DNA of 64,000 nucleotides from Clostridium novyi NT (lineage in GTDB: Bacteria > Bacillota > Clostridia > Clostridiales > Clostridiaceae), in assembly GCF_000014125.1 (NCBI RefSeq), contig NC_008593.1:1426001-1490000 (forward strand). Direction: 5' to 3'. The notes beneath the pieces are model-generated. The model searched no databases. It saw only the letters and a program-made list of their open reading frames with translations, and was not told the DNA's origin. The first letter of the stretch is position 1. Each line of letters starts with the position of its first letter. This document shows, in pieces, positions 1 through 9,997 of the stretch. Both the position numbers and the translations under genes were made by a program.

Positions 1-64
1 AATGATATAATCAAGAAAATAAATGATATTAATACTATTTCTTACTTATATCTTCATATTTTAC

Positions 65-94
65 TTGCAATGATTATGTTTTTTATGCTACAAT
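65..94 (+). promoter_or_regulatory. Promoter of rpmB
   Basis: A -35 box TTGCAA (65-70) and a -10 box TACAAT (89-94) are separated by 18 bases, and the -10 box is preceded by TATGC, close to an extended -10 element. The site lies 55 bases before the rpmB start. The 64 bases before it hold no gene I can support. Confidence 0.6.
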
Positions 95-149
95 ATAAAT
101 CGTTCTATTGTATGGAATTATTATCTTCAATTTTGGGAGGTGTTTTTAG

Positions 150-341
150 ATGGCAAAAAGATGTGAAGTATGTGGAAAAGGCGTTGTATCTGGTGTACAA
201 TACAGTCACTCCCATCGTCAATCAAAAAGAAGATGGGCTCCAAACATAAAAAGTGTTAGAGCTGTAGTTAACGGAGTACCTAAGAAAGTTAGCGTTTGTA
301 CTAGATGTCTTCGTTCTGGTAAAGTTCAACGTGCTATATAG
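150..341 (+). CDS. rpmB: 50S ribosomal protein L28
   Basis: This 63-residue protein is a structural component of the large ribosomal subunit. It opens with MAKRCEVCGKG, typical of bacterial L28, and has the usual length. Two CxxC pairs, at residues 5-8 and 51-54, mark it as the zinc-binding (C+) form of L28 rather than the cysteine-free form that some bacteria induce under zinc starvation. A GGGAGGTG ribosome site sits about seven bases before the ATG. It is alone on the plus strand here and convergent with spoVM, with which it shares a terminator. The rpmB-spoVM-thiN order is the same as in Bacillus. Confidence 0.97.
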   Translation: MAKRCEVCGKGVVSGVQYSHSHRQSKRRWAPNIKSVRAVVNGVPKKVSVCTRCLRSGKVQRAI

Positions 342-355
342 AAAAAAATACATAA

Positions 356-388
356 AAAATGCAATTGATTTATCAATTGCATTTTTTT
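356..388. terminator. Bidirectional terminator between rpmB and spoVM
   Basis: The arms GCAATTGAT and ATCAATTGC form a perfect stem with a short loop. A-runs precede the stem and T-runs follow it, so it can act as an intrinsic terminator in both directions, serving rpmB on the plus strand and spoVM on the minus strand. Confidence 0.85.
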
Positions 389-390
389 AT

Positions 391-462
391 TTATTTATCT
401 TTTTTAAATAAACGAATAATTTTAGATATAAATTTAGGCACCTTGATAGCTATTATTTTCAT
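391..462 (-). CDS. spoVM: Stage V sporulation protein M (SpoVM)
   Basis: This is a 23-codon gene, too short for routine gene calling. The predicted peptide begins MKIIAIKVPKF and ends in RLFKKDK. It is an amphipathic helix with the central proline and basic C-terminus of SpoVM; the B. subtilis peptide is 26 residues and begins MKFYTIKLPKF. SpoVM recognises the convex forespore membrane in the mother cell and recruits the SpoIVA ATPase to start coat assembly. An AAGGAGG ribosome site stands about five bases before the ATG. Position supports the call: spoVM lies between rpmB and thiN in Bacillus too. Its partner spoIVA is also in this window, at 17375-18853. A SigE promoter is expected from the family, but I could not identify one with confidence. 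Confidence 0.92.
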   Translation of the reverse strand: MKIIAIKVPKFISKIIRLFKKDK

Positions 463-562
463 AATAACCTCCTTAAGTATTTATAAACATATTAATTTTG
501 AATATGTTATCCCATGTTTATTATATGTATATAGTTAGCTTTTGCTACAAAAATATAAATAT

Positions 563-587
563 AAAAGACATGCAATGCATGCCTTTT
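563..587 (-). terminator. Terminator of the yicC-thiN gene run
   Basis: AAAAGGCATGC and GCATGTCTTTT (minus strand) pair over 11 positions, with one G-U pair and a three-base loop, followed by a U-rich stretch. The 5' arm overlaps the thiN stop codon. It closes the long minus-strand housekeeping run. Confidence 0.75.
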
Positions 588-1221
588 AATCTGTAGGGTA
601 AACTATTAGTATTTTTCCACTATTAAATTGAACTTTAACTTCTTCTTCTTCAAATACATTAGAAATTCCAATAGCACTTCCTATTTTCATTTTATAATTA
701 TTTAAAGGATACTTTGCGCCAATTATAGTTAAATCACTTATTTCTTCTGAATACGGTATAATAGAAAAAGTTTTTCCTAAACTACCCCTTATTTTTATTG
801 ATGTTTCTGTTAAAAAAATAGTATTATTATCATCTTTTATAACACAGGATACTCCTAATTTTAAACACTTTAAAAGCATACCTATATTTCCAAATAGATG
901 ATCTATTCTGCTCCCTGTACATCCAAGTAAAACTATTTCAGTAGCTCCAAGGTCTATAGCCTTATTTACTGCTATTTCAGTGTCAGTATAATCTTTTTCC
1001 GGTGGATACTGTAGTATACTAACCTTTCTATTTTTATAATAATTTAATGCAACAGTTTTAATTGAATCTAAATCTCCAATGATATAATCAGGAAATACAT
1101 CATACTTAAATAAAGTATTTGCTCCACTATCTGCAGCTATTAAGTATTCACTTTCCCTTAATTCTTTTTTTATTAAAGTATAACTAGGAGAGTTTCCCCC
1201 TGATATAATAACTACTTTCAT
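586..1221 (-). CDS. thiN: Thiamine pyrophosphokinase
   Basis: This 211-residue enzyme transfers pyrophosphate from ATP to thiamine, making thiamine diphosphate in the cytosol. Family motifs are visible: DSGAN near residue 31, GDLDSI near residue 49 and the acidic stretch PPEKDYTDTE near residue 73, which bind metal and nucleotide in the ThiN/YloS family. Length is normal for the family. The ribosome site (GAAGG) lies inside the last codons of rpe, so the two are probably translationally coupled. It is the last gene of the run, as in Bacillus, where thiN follows rpe. Confidence 0.95.
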   Translation of the reverse strand: MKVVIISGGNSPSYTLIKKELRESEYLIAADSGANTLFKYDVFPDYIIGDLDSIKTVALNYYKNRKVSILQYPPEKDYTDTEIAVNKAIDLGATEIVLLGCTGSRIDHLFGNIGMLLKCLKLGVSCVIKDDNNTIFLTETSIKIRGSLGKTFSIIPYSEEISDLTIIGAKYPLNNYKMKIGSAIGISNVFEEEEVKVQFNSGKILIVYPTD

Positions 1222-1222
1222 A

Positions 1223-1873
1223 CTAGAAACCTTCTTTTAATTCTTTTATATTTTTTTCTATCTCTCCATTTTTAAATACTGCTGAACCTGCTACTATTAC
1301 ATTTGCTCCACATTCAACTACTTTTTTAATATTATTTGCTCCAACTCCACCATCAACTTCAATTAGAAGGTCTTTGTTGAATTCTTCAGCAAGTTTTTTA
1401 ACTTCTCTTATTTTATCTGAACAATATTCTATATATTTTTGACCACCAAAGCCTGGATTTACAGACATAATTAAAACCATGTCTACAATACCAATTAAGT
1501 GTTTTATACTTTCTACTGGAGTTGCTGGATTAAGAGCTATTCCCGCTTTAACTCCAAAACTTTTTATGTAGTTAATTGTTCTATCCAAGTGCTTATCAGC
1601 TTCATAGTGTACAGTTATTATATCTGCTCCATTTTTCGCAAAATCTTCAACATATCTTGCTGGATCTTCTATCATTAAATGTACATCAAATGGAAGCTTT
1701 GTAATGTTTCTTATACTTTTCATTATAGGCATTCCAAAAGATATATTAGGAACAAACATACCATCCATTACATCTATATGTATAACATCTGCCCCATACT
1801 TATCTATTTTTTTAATGTCTTCTCCTAAGTTTGAAAAATCTGCTGATAATATAGACGGTGCTAATTTTACCAT
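1223..1873 (-). CDS. rpe: Ribulose-phosphate 3-epimerase
   Basis: Interconverts D-ribulose 5-phosphate and D-xylulose 5-phosphate in the pentose phosphate pathway. The 216-residue TIM-barrel protein shows the expected signatures: [12 protein letters not shown] at the N-terminus, the metal/catalytic motif [12 protein letters not shown] near residue 33, DVHLMI near residue 63, the phosphate-binding region VNPGFGGQ near residue 140, and EVDGGV near residue 173. The start overlaps the end of rsgA by seven bases, and its GGGAGG site lies inside rsgA. The rsgA-rpe-thiN order is conserved in Firmicutes. Confidence 0.97.
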   Translation of the reverse strand: MVKLAPSILSADFSNLGEDIKKIDKYGADVIHIDVMDGMFVPNISFGMPIMKSIRNITKLPFDVHLMIEDPARYVEDFAKNGADIITVHYEADKHLDRTINYIKSFGVKAGIALNPATPVESIKHLIGIVDMVLIMSVNPGFGGQKYIEYCSDKIREVKKLAEEFNKDLLIEVDGGVGANNIKKVVECGANVIVAGSAVFKNGEIEKNIKELKEGF

Positions 1874-2739
1874 TTGTTTCTACCTCCCTGAATTATTTCT
1901 TCTAAAGTTTTTACATAAAATTCATATCTATCTTTATTTATTTCTTCATTGTTTACTGCATCCTTTACACCACATTTTGGTTCTTTATGATGTAAACATC
2001 CATTAAATTTACATTGATCTTTATACTCATAAAATTCTCTAAAATAATCTTTTAGTTCTTCTTTTGAATCAAACTTTAAATCAAGAGTAGAAAAACCTGG
2101 AGTGTCAACAACGAAACCATTGTTGACCTCCACAAGTTCACTATGTCTTGTAGTGTGTTTTCCTCTTTTTAATCTCTCACTTATTATTCCTGTTTCCATT
2201 ACTTCTTTTCCTACTAACTTATTAAGTATAGTAGATTTTCCAACTCCTGATGGACCACAGAAAACATTTATATTTCCTTTTAATTTTGATTTAAGTTCAT
2301 CTAAATTTGTTTCTTCTTTAGCCTTTAAAAATATATAATCATATCCTGCATCAGAAACCATTTTAACAGCTTCATGATTCTCATAATCACCATATAAATC
2401 TATTTTGTTAAAGCACACTATAGATTTTATATTTTTAAGTTCACATTGTATTAAAAATTTATTTAAAAGATCTAAATTTACATCTGGATTTTTTAAAGCA
2501 AATACTATAAAAGCTTGAGAAATATTAGCTACTTGAGGACGTATTAAGTAATTATCTCTAGTGCATATTTCTTCTATTGCACCATAGTTATTATCATTTG
2601 GAGTGATGATTACTCTATCACCTACCATAGGCGTTAATTTTTTATTTCTAAATTTTCCTCTAGCTTTACACTCATATACTCTTTCTTCTGTTTTAACATA
2701 GTAAAATCCGCCTATTCCTTTTAAAATTATGCCTTCCAT
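1867..2739 (-). CDS. rsgA: Ribosome small-subunit biogenesis GTPase RsgA
   Basis: RsgA is a GTPase that acts late in 30S subunit maturation. The 290-residue protein has the circularly permuted order of GTPase motifs that defines the family: NKID (G4, about residue 111) comes before GPSGVGKST (G1, about residue 163) and DTPGF (G3, about residue 212). An OB-fold precedes the GTPase domain. A C-terminal zinc knuckle has Cys and His residues around positions 243-256 ([13 protein letters not shown]). A GGAGG site fixes the ATG. It lies directly after the kinase gene prkC; the B. subtilis homologue (CpgA/YloQ) has the same neighbour and is a PrkC substrate, so regulation by phosphorylation is plausible but not shown here. 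Confidence 0.95.
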   Translation of the reverse strand: MEGIILKGIGGFYYVKTEERVYECKARGKFRNKKLTPMVGDRVIITPNDNNYGAIEEICTRDNYLIRPQVANISQAFIVFALKNPDVNLDLLNKFLIQCELKNIKSIVCFNKIDLYGDYENHEAVKMVSDAGYDYIFLKAKEETNLDELKSKLKGNINVFCGPSGVGKSTILNKLVGKEVMETGIISERLKRGKHTTRHSELVEVNNGFVVDTPGFSTLDLKFDSKEELKDYFREFYEYKDQCKFNGCLHHKEPKCGVKDAVNNEEINKDRYEFYVKTLEEIIQGGRNKW

Positions 2740-2759
2740 ATTTCCTCCTAAGTAATAAT

Positions 2760-4688
2760 TTATGGATTTGGTTCAGTTTTTAAACTAATAGATGTCCCCT
2801 CTGCAACTTGTGAACCAGGTGCTTTATCTTGAGATACTATTATAAAATCATCTCTTCCTCTAAAACTTATGGATAAATCATTTTGTTCAGCAAGTATTCT
2901 AGCCTCTTTTACTGTTTTATTTACGAAGTTTGGTACCTTTACTATATCCTTATTTCCAAAAGAATAGCAACTTATGTTAATAATTGTCTGTTGTTTTACT
3001 CTTGTACCTGATTCTATGCTTTGAACTGTAACTAATCCATCTTTTTCTTTATCTGTAGTAGGTATTTTATTTACTGTACCTAATCTTAATCCAGCACTTG
3101 ATACTATTCCTTCAACTTCATCTAATTTCTTATTAATTAAATTCGGTACTGTTGTCATTTTTAATTGTGATCCCTTACTTATAACTAAATCTACTGTTGT
3201 ATCTGGTTTTATTTCTGATCCAGCCTTTGGAGATTGATCACATACTTTTCCTTTTTCTACACTATTACTATATTTATAAGTAACTTCCCCAAGTTTTAAG
3301 TTATACATATTTAAATATTCTTTAGCTGTTTCAAAATCAATATCTACCAAATTGGGTACTCCTGTGTTTTCACTTCCAGAACTTATTATAACTCTTACTT
3401 CATTATTTTCACTTAAGTCCATAGTAGTACCTGGAGATGGGTAACACTTTATTACAACTCCTTTTGGCTTATCACTTGGTTCTTCCTTTACTACAAATTT
3501 AAGTCCAGCATCTTTTACAAGTTTTTCAGCTTTATCTGATGTTAATCCTATTATATTAGGAACATTAACTTTTCCAGTTTTTTTGCTACCACCTGCAACC
3601 ATAAATATTCCTACAACACATATTATTAAAACAGCAAGCCCTATAATTCCACCTAGTATTTTTTTCTTACTTTTACTAGAACCTTTAGGCTTTTTCTCTT
3701 TTTTCTCTCTTTTATCTTCAAATTCTCTACCTTTTAATTCTTCTACTTCTTCATTATCTTCATCTTCAATATCATCATATAAATCAGGCTCTTTTTCATC
3801 AACATCTGCTATAGGCTTCATTATTTTTGTATATTCATTTTCGTCAACATTAGCAGCTATATTAACATTTGGATTTTGTTTTACCTTATTTAAATCTATA
3901 ATCATATCATGGGCACTTTGATATCTTTTATATGGTTCCTTTTCTACAGCTTTTAATATGAGTTTATTTAAGCTTTCCGGTATATTAGGATTCACCTTTA
4001 TAGGAGGTATAAGTTCCTCTTGAACATGTTTTAAAGCTACTGATACAGGACTTTCTCCATCATAAGGTACTTTTCCTGTAACCATTTCATATAAAATTAT
4101 TCCTAAAGAATAAATATCCGTTTTACAATCAACAAATCTTCCTTTTGCTTGTTCAGGAGAAATGTAATGTGCTGATCCTATAATTTTATCTGAATTTGTT
4201 ATAGTAACAGATGATGTTGCTTTAGCTATTCCAAAATCAGTTACTTTTATATTTCTATCTCTTGTTACTAAAATATTATGAGGCTTAACATCTCTGTGAA
4301 TAATATTGTTATTATGAGCACATTCTAAAGCTTTAGCAATTTGAATTGCAATATCAATTGATGCATTAAATCCTAAACTTCCATTTTCATTTATGATTTG
4401 TTTTAATGTTTTACCATCTATGTACTCCATTACAATATAATTTATATTATTTTCTGATCCAATATCATAAATTCCAACTATATTATTATGCGATAAACTA
4501 GCTGCGGAAGATGCTTCTTGTTTAAACTTGTTGACAAACTCAATATCATCTGAATACTGACTTTTTAAAACTTTTACAGCTACAAATCTATTTAATAAAT
4601 GACATTTAGCCTTATATACTTCAGCCATACCTCCTTCACCAATTTTTTGCAATAATTCATATCTATTTCCTAGAATAGTCCCAGTCAT
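2760..4688 (-). CDS. prkC: Membrane Ser/Thr protein kinase with PASTA domains
   Basis: This 642-residue transmembrane kinase is of the PrkC/Stk/IreK type, which senses peptidoglycan fragments or lipid II outside the cell and phosphorylates cytosolic targets. The kinase domain spans about residues 10-270: glycine loop GEGGMAEV from 17, ATP-binding Lys39, catalytic HRD with Asp133, then a DFG motif. An acidic and then Lys-rich linker leads to one membrane helix near residues 345-366. Four PASTA repeats follow, each opening with a VPN motif. The start overlaps the end of the phosphatase gene stp by four bases (ATGA), the classic coupled pair. IreB, the substrate of the enterococcal homologue, is encoded at 44751-45005. 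Confidence 0.95.
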   Translation of the reverse strand: MTGTILGNRYELLQKIGEGGMAEVYKAKCHLLNRFVAVKVLKSQYSDDIEFVNKFKQEASSAASLSHNNIVGIYDIGSENNINYIVMEYIDGKTLKQIINENGSLGFNASIDIAIQIAKALECAHNNNIIHRDVKPHNILVTRDRNIKVTDFGIAKATSSVTITNSDKIIGSAHYISPEQAKGRFVDCKTDIYSLGIILYEMVTGKVPYDGESPVSVALKHVQEELIPPIKVNPNIPESLNKLILKAVEKEPYKRYQSAHDMIIDLNKVKQNPNVNIAANVDENEYTKIMKPIADVDEKEPDLYDDIEDEDNEEVEELKGREFEDKREKKEKKPKGSSKSKKKILGGIIGLAVLIICVVGIFMVAGGSKKTGKVNVPNIIGLTSDKAEKLVKDAGLKFVVKEEPSDKPKGVVIKCYPSPGTTMDLSENNEVRVIISSGSENTGVPNLVDIDFETAKEYLNMYNLKLGEVTYKYSNSVEKGKVCDQSPKAGSEIKPDTTVDLVISKGSQLKMTTVPNLINKKLDEVEGIVSSAGLRLGTVNKIPTTDKEKDGLVTVQSIESGTRVKQQTIINISCYSFGNKDIVKVPNFVNKTVKEARILAEQNDLSISFRGRDDFIIVSQDKAPGSQVAEGTSISLKTEPNP

Positions 4689-5437
4689 TTTTGCATTCCT
4701 CCAAATATAATCACTGAAATATTATCTCTTCCACTCTTATTTTTGCACAAGTCTACTAGTAATCTACAGGCCTCTTGATTTGTATTTTGTGATATTATAC
4801 TATACATTTCTTCTTTGGAAACTTCGTTTGATAAACCATCTGTGCACAATACAAATTTTTCATTATAACTTATATCTACACTAAATGTATCTATCTTTAC
4901 AGTTTTTTTAGTTCCTAATGCTCTAGTTATTATATTTTTATTAGGATGATTTATAGCCTCTTCTTCTGTTATACTTCCATCATCAACTAACTCTTGTACT
5001 AATGAATGATCTTTTGTAATTTTTTCTATATTTTCTTCTGTTACAATATAGCAACTACTATCCCCTACGTTTGCAATAACAACTTTTCCTTGTTTTACAA
5101 TACACGCTGTAATAGTTGTCCCCATACCATATAACATTTCACTATTTTCTGCTTTTATATATATATTATTGTTAGCATATTTAATTGATTCTTTTAACAA
5201 TCTTTCCATATCATCAAGATATCTGTTTCTTTTTATATATTCTATGCAAGATTCTACGGCAATTTTACTTGCTACATCTCCTGCATTATGTCCTCCCATG
5301 CCATCAGCTACTATATACACAGCAAATTCATCATTTTCGTATTTTCCTATAGAATCTTCATTTATCTCTCTGACGTTTCCTATATCTGACAAAAGTCCTA
5401 CGCATAGCTTTTCGGTAAAAATCCTACTACTATTCAT
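4685..5437 (-). CDS. stp: PP2C-type protein phosphatase (PrpC/Stp)
   Basis: A metal-dependent Ser/Thr phosphatase that reverses PrkC phosphorylation. I chose the ATG at 5437 (250 residues) because GGAGG lies at correct spacing before it; a GTG further upstream has no ribosome site. PP2C motifs are present: SDIGNVREINEDS near the N-terminus, VADGMGGHNAGD (metal-binding Asp and Gly), GTTIT, NVGDSSCY, TKDHS, LCTDGLS and GRDNISVI near the C-terminus. The gene sits between rlmN and prkC and overlaps prkC by four bases, as in Bacillus and Enterococcus. Confidence 0.95.
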   Translation of the reverse strand: MNSSRIFTEKLCVGLLSDIGNVREINEDSIGKYENDEFAVYIVADGMGGHNAGDVASKIAVESCIEYIKRNRYLDDMERLLKESIKYANNNIYIKAENSEMLYGMGTTITACIVKQGKVVIANVGDSSCYIVTEENIEKITKDHSLVQELVDDGSITEEEAINHPNKNIITRALGTKKTVKIDTFSVDISYNEKFVLCTDGLSNEVSKEEMYSIISQNTNQEACRLLVDLCKNKSGRDNISVIIFGGMQK

Positions 5438-5468
5438 ATAAATATATCCTCCATCACACACGAATAAT

Positions 5469-6500
5469 TTAGTTATTTCTAATATAATTTCTTCTTAACT
5501 GCCCACAAGCTCCATTTATATCTGATCCCATTTCTCTTCGTATTGTGGTTTCAATTCCATGTTTTATTAAAGTCTCTTTAAATTCTTCTATATCTTTTGA
5601 TTTTGATCTTTCATAATTATTTTCTTTAATCTCATTAACAGGAATTAAATTTATATGACACAACATACCTTTTGATATTTTTATTAGTTCTTCTGCATTT
5701 TCTCTGCTGTCATTAACTCCTTTTACTAAGGCATATTCAAAAGTTATTCTTCTATTTGTAGTTCTATAATAATACCTACAAGCATCTAATAATTCTTCTA
5801 AAGTATATTTATTTGCTATAGGCATCATACTCTTTCTTATTTCGTTATTTGGTGCATGAAGTGAAATCGCTAAAGTTATTTGCATTTTTTGATCTGCAAG
5901 TTCTTTTATCTTAGGTACTATACCACAAGTTGATAAGGTAATATGTCTTTGACCTATATTTAAAGCATCTTCATCATTTATAAGTTTTAAAAATTTTATT
6001 ACATTATCATAGTTATCTAGTGGCTCTCCACTTCCCATAAGAACTACATTAGATATTCTATCACATATCTCCTTTTGAGCCTTTAGAACTTGTGCTATTA
6101 TTTCACCTGAAGTTAAATTTCTAACAACACCATCTACAGTAGATGCACAAAATTTACAACCCATTCTACATCCAATTTGAGTAGATACACATATTGAATT
6201 TCCATGCTTATATTTCATAACAACAGATTCTATTATATTTCCATCTTCATATTCAAAAAGAAATTTTTCTGTACCATCAATATTAGATACATATTTTTTT
6301 ACAACATTCGGTATTTGTATATAAAAATTTTCTTTTAACTTTTCCTTAGTACTTTTAGATATATTGCTCATATCATCAAAGTTAAAAACAGCTTTTTTAT
6401 ATATCCACTGGAAAATTTGTTTTGCTCTAAATTTACTTTCACTATTTTTGTCCATCCAGTCTTTTAATTCATCTAAAGTAAAATTCAAAATATTTTTCAT
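5469..6500 (-). CDS. rlmN: 23S rRNA/tRNA (adenine-C2)-methyltransferase RlmN
   Basis: A radical SAM enzyme that methylates C2 of A2503 in 23S rRNA and of A37 in some tRNAs. The 343-residue protein carries the cluster-binding motif CRMGCKFC near residue 111, the SAM-binding GSGEP region, and the C-terminal GACGQLRR whose cysteine (about residue 334) forms the covalent intermediate. Length is normal. Its start lies eight bases after the rsmB stop, with an AGGTAGGTG site. The rsmB-rlmN-stp order matches B. subtilis. Confidence 0.96.
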   Translation of the reverse strand: MKNILNFTLDELKDWMDKNSESKFRAKQIFQWIYKKAVFNFDDMSNISKSTKEKLKENFYIQIPNVVKKYVSNIDGTEKFLFEYEDGNIIESVVMKYKHGNSICVSTQIGCRMGCKFCASTVDGVVRNLTSGEIIAQVLKAQKEICDRISNVVLMGSGEPLDNYDNVIKFLKLINDEDALNIGQRHITLSTCGIVPKIKELADQKMQITLAISLHAPNNEIRKSMMPIANKYTLEELLDACRYYYRTTNRRITFEYALVKGVNDSRENAEELIKISKGMLCHINLIPVNEIKENNYERSKSKDIEEFKETLIKHGIETTIRREMGSDINGACGQLRRNYIRNN

Positions 6501-6508
6501 TTATACAC

Positions 6509-7840
6509 CTACCTAGTTTTCTTAAGTTTAGCAATAAAAAATCCATCCATATACTTATTAGGTAAAATTGTAACTGTACCATTTTCATTATATATGATAT
6601 TACTCATGTTACCATAAAATAATGGTTCAACTTTATATTCCGGAAACTTTTTTATAAACCAATTAATATTTTTTTCGTTTTCTTCTTTGTTTATTGTACA
6701 AGTTGAATACAATAAAGTTCCTTCTTTTTTCACATACTTTGCAGCGTTTTCCATTATTTTTTTCTGTATAGCTACTATATCTTTTGTTGACTTTATGTCT
6801 TTTGTATATTTTATTTCTGGTTTTTTTCTTATTATTCCAAGACCAGAACATGGAACATCTATTAATACCATATCTGCTGAATTTTCAAGTTCTTTATTGA
6901 ATTTAGATGCATCCATTTCAGCACACGATATATTGTCTATTCCAAGTCTTTTAGCATTTTCTTTTACTAAACTTAGCTTATTCTCATGTATATCAAAGGC
7001 TTTTACAATTCCAGTATTGTTCATAATTTCTGATATATGAGTTGTTTTACCTCCTGGGGCACTACATAAATCAAGAACTGTAGCTCCTTCTTTAGCATCT
7101 ATAGAAGGTGCTACAAGCATAGCACTTTCATCTTGAACAGTTATTTTTCCTTCTTTAAATAAAGGATTTTTTTCTATACTCTTTCCTTTATTTATTACAA
7201 TAGCTTCTGGACATATGTATCCTTCTTCTACATCATATCCATATTCCTCAAGATTACTAAAGGCCTCATCATGATCTGTCTTTAGATTATTAACTCTAAC
7301 TGTAACTGCAGGTCTTTCATTTAATCCCTTAAGTATATCTTCTGCAATTTCATTTCCATACTGTTTAATAAGCATGTTAACTAACCACTTATCGTAAGAA
7401 TACTTAAAACACAGTGTTTCTACTAAATTCTTATCATTATAATACTTTTTATCTAAATTTCTTAGATAGTTTCTAAGTACACCATTTACAAGTTTTGATG
7501 CTCCAACTGATTTTTCCTTTTTAGCTATTTCTACAGCCTCATTCACTGCAGCAAAATTAGGAATTTTGTCTAAGAATTTTATTTGATAAACTGTAATTCT
7601 AAGTATATTAAGTACATAAGAATCTAAACTTTTTATTCCTTTTTTTAAAAAGTTATTTAGAATAGTATCAATTGTGTATTTATATTTTATTGTACCGTAT
7701 ACTATCTCTGTTATTAATCCCTTGTCTTTATCATCTATTTTATTTTTATTAAGTGTTTGTCTTAAAACTATATTTGAATAGGCATTTTTATTAAAAACTA
7801 CCTCAAGTATATCTACACATATCTTTCTAGCTTTTTCCAT
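6509..7840 (-). CDS. rsmB: 16S rRNA (cytosine967-C5)-methyltransferase RsmB
   Basis: Methylates C967 of 16S rRNA using S-adenosylmethionine. The 443-residue protein has an N-terminal NusB-like RNA-binding domain (about residues 1-140) and a C-terminal Rossmann methyltransferase domain. Visible motifs are CSAPGGKTTH (SAM binding, about residue 260), DVPCSGLG with the first catalytic Cys, and STCTINKEENE with the second. It is the usual length and lies in its conserved place between fmt (here with one gene interposed) and rlmN. Confidence 0.95.
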   Translation of the reverse strand: MEKARKICVDILEVVFNKNAYSNIVLRQTLNKNKIDDKDKGLITEIVYGTIKYKYTIDTILNNFLKKGIKSLDSYVLNILRITVYQIKFLDKIPNFAAVNEAVEIAKKEKSVGASKLVNGVLRNYLRNLDKKYYNDKNLVETLCFKYSYDKWLVNMLIKQYGNEIAEDILKGLNERPAVTVRVNNLKTDHDEAFSNLEEYGYDVEEGYICPEAIVINKGKSIEKNPLFKEGKITVQDESAMLVAPSIDAKEGATVLDLCSAPGGKTTHISEIMNNTGIVKAFDIHENKLSLVKENAKRLGIDNISCAEMDASKFNKELENSADMVLIDVPCSGLGIIRKKPEIKYTKDIKSTKDIVAIQKKIMENAAKYVKKEGTLLYSTCTINKEENEKNINWFIKKFPEYKVEPLFYGNMSNIIYNENGTVTILPNKYMDGFFIAKLKKTR

Positions 7841-7868
7841 TAATTAGCTCCATTCCTTTATTTAAAAT

Positions 7869-8549
7869 CTATTCATCTCTACTTAATGCGATAAGTCTTA
7901 CAAGTTGTAATATAGCAGTTAATGCAGCGGCAACATAAGTCATTGCAGCAGCTGATAAAACTGCTCTAGCACCTTTAACTTCATCACCATATAATATAGC
8001 CTTATCTTCTAATATCATTAGCGCTCTATTAGATGCATTAAATTCTACAGGCAATGTAATTAGCTGAAATATAACTACAGCACTAAATAGTATTACTCCT
8101 AACTGAGTTAAACCACGGCTTCCCATAAAAAGTCCAATTAAAAATATTATCCATGATGCATTAGAACTAAAGTTAACCACTGGAACTATAGAATTTCTTA
8201 TTTCTAGTGGTGCATAATGCTTTTTATGTTGAATTGCATGACCTGTTTCATGAGCAGCAACTCCTATTGAAGCTACAGAACTTCCATAATAAACATCTGT
8301 AGATAATCGCATTACTCTGTTTCTTGGATCATAATGGTCTGTAAGTCTTCCTGCTATTTCTTCAACAGGAACATCATAAAGACCCTCTGCATCTAGTAAC
8401 ATTCTAGCAACTTGAGCCCCTGTATATCCATTTATACTTCTAACTTTTGAATATTTATTAAAAGCAGAACTCACTTTCATCTGTGCCCACGCTGAAATTA
8501 ATAATGCCGGAATAAGAATTAGCATTGTCTTATCATAAAACCAAAACAT
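7869..8549 (-). CDS. Membrane zinc metallopeptidase (YugP-like, Zn_peptidase_2 family)
   Basis: A 226-residue integral membrane protein with the zinc-protease signature AAHETGHAIQH (HExxH) near residue 107. Hydrophobic segments flank the active site: one at the N-terminus (LILIPALLISAW), two after the motif around residues 130-165, and one near the C-terminus. These features and the length match the YugP/DUF-type neutral zinc metallopeptidase family, whose substrates are unknown. A GGAGGG site precedes the ATG. It is interposed between fmt and rsmB, which are adjacent in B. subtilis. Family assignment is firm; the physiological role is not known. Confidence 0.88.
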   Translation of the reverse strand: MFWFYDKTMLILIPALLISAWAQMKVSSAFNKYSKVRSINGYTGAQVARMLLDAEGLYDVPVEEIAGRLTDHYDPRNRVMRLSTDVYYGSSVASIGVAAHETGHAIQHKKHYAPLEIRNSIVPVVNFSSNASWIIFLIGLFMGSRGLTQLGVILFSAVVIFQLITLPVEFNASNRALMILEDKAILYGDEVKGARAVLSAAAMTYVAAALTAILQLVRLIALSRDE

Positions 8550-8578
8550 TCATATCCCTCCTAAATTATATAATAAGT

Positions 8579-9508
8579 TTATTTTAAAACACTTTCAATT
8601 TCAATAGAATTTCCTCTTATGTATTGTTCAACTTTAAGAGGTTTTTTACCTGGGAATTGAATTTCTTCTACTACTAGTATTCCCTCACCACAAGCAACTT
8701 TTATACCTTTATTTGAAACATTAATTACTGTTCCAGGTTCCTTTTTACTATTTTCATTTAAAACATGAGATTTGTATATTTTCATAACTTTATCATCATA
8801 ATGTGTATATGCTACTGGCCATGGATTTAATCCTCTTATAAGGTTGTGTATTTCACTTGCTGATTTACTCCAATCAATACAAGCCATTTTTTTATCAAGC
8901 ATAGATGCATAACAAGTTTTACTATCATCTTGTTTTATAGGAGTAATTTCACCTGATACCATTTTATTTATAGTATCTACTAGTAAATCTCCTCCCTGTA
9001 TCATTAAAATATCATGTAGTTCTCCTGCTGTCATGGAATCATTTATATCAACTTCTTGAGTCATTAACATATCACCGGTATCAAGTCCTACATCCATAAG
9101 CATAGTGGTATTTCCACTTTTCTTTTCTCCATTTATAATTGCCCAATTTAGTGGAGCTGCTCCTCTATATTTAGGTAATAATGAAGCATGTAAATTTATA
9201 CAAGCATATTTTGGTATCTCTAAAACTTCCTTAGGCAATATTTGTCCATACGCCACAACAATAATGAAATCCGGTTGTATATTCTTTAATTTTTCAATAA
9301 ATTCAGGTTCTTTTCTTAAACTAACTGGTTGATAAACATCTATATTGTTTTCAAGTGCCACTTCTTTAACAGGTGACATAGCTAATTTTTTTCCTCTACC
9401 CTTTGGTCTATCTGGTTGAGTAAATACACCTTCTACATTAAAGTTTTCCACCATAGCTTTAAGTGATGGTACTGCAAATTCGGGAGTTCCCATAAAAACT
9501 ATCTTCAT
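8579..9508 (-). CDS. fmt: Methionyl-tRNA formyltransferase
   Basis: Transfers a formyl group from 10-formyltetrahydrofolate to initiator Met-tRNA. The 309-residue protein starts [16 protein letters not shown], the standard Fmt N-terminus. It shows the catalytic region [18 protein letters not shown] (Asn and His of the formyltransferase fold) near residue 106 and DTGDM near residue 144, then a C-terminal OB-fold tRNA-binding domain. It follows def by four bases; formylation and deformylation of nascent Met are thus co-encoded, as in most bacteria. Confidence 0.97.
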   Translation of the reverse strand: MKIVFMGTPEFAVPSLKAMVENFNVEGVFTQPDRPKGRGKKLAMSPVKEVALENNIDVYQPVSLRKEPEFIEKLKNIQPDFIIVVAYGQILPKEVLEIPKYACINLHASLLPKYRGAAPLNWAIINGEKKSGNTTMLMDVGLDTGDMLMTQEVDINDSMTAGELHDILMIQGGDLLVDTINKMVSGEITPIKQDDSKTCYASMLDKKMACIDWSKSASEIHNLIRGLNPWPVAYTHYDDKVMKIYKSHVLNENSKKEPGTVINVSNKGIKVACGEGILVVEEIQFPGKKPLKVEQYIRGNSIEIESVLK

Positions 9509-9512
9509 ATTA

Positions 9513-9965
9513 CTATTCTCCTCTTTCTTCTATTACTTTATCAATAAATAATGTTCCATCTAAATGATCAAGTTCATGACAAATAGCTCTTGCAAGAAGT
9601 CCTTCTCCCTTTATTTCTACTGGTTCTCCTTTTTCATTTAAAGCTTTAGCTGTAACTTTGTATGGTCTTGTAACTTTTCCTTGTTTTCCTGGTAAGCTTA
9701 GGCATCCTTCATAATCTGTTTGACTTCCTTCACTTTCTATAATTTCAGGATTAATTAAAGTTATTGGACCTTCTCCAACATCTATAACTACTAATCTTTT
9801 TAATATTCCAACTTGTGGTGCTGCAAGTCCTACTCCATCTGCTTCATACATTGTTTCTTTCATATCTTCTATAAGTGTTAATATTCTATCATTTATTTCT
9901 TCTACTTCTCTACACTTCTTTCTTAATATAGAATCTTCTTCTACTCTTATATTTCTTAATGCCAT
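9513..9965 (-). CDS. def: Peptide deformylase
   Basis: Removes the N-formyl group from nascent polypeptides. The 150-residue metalloenzyme has all three family motifs: GVGLAAPQ near residue 44, EGCLSLP near residue 87 (metal-binding Cys) and HELDHLDG near residue 130 (HExxH metal site). The length is that of a compact type 1 enzyme. An AGGAGGAAT site precedes the ATG. It lies between priA and fmt. Confidence 0.97.
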   Translation of the reverse strand: MALRNIRVEEDSILRKKCREVEEINDRILTLIEDMKETMYEADGVGLAAPQVGILKRLVVIDVGEGPITLINPEIIESEGSQTDYEGCLSLPGKQGKVTRPYKVTAKALNEKGEPVEIKGEGLLARAICHELDHLDGTLFIDKVIEERGE

Positions 9966-9997
9966 TTTAATTCCTCCTAGTAATTTAATTTTTATGC

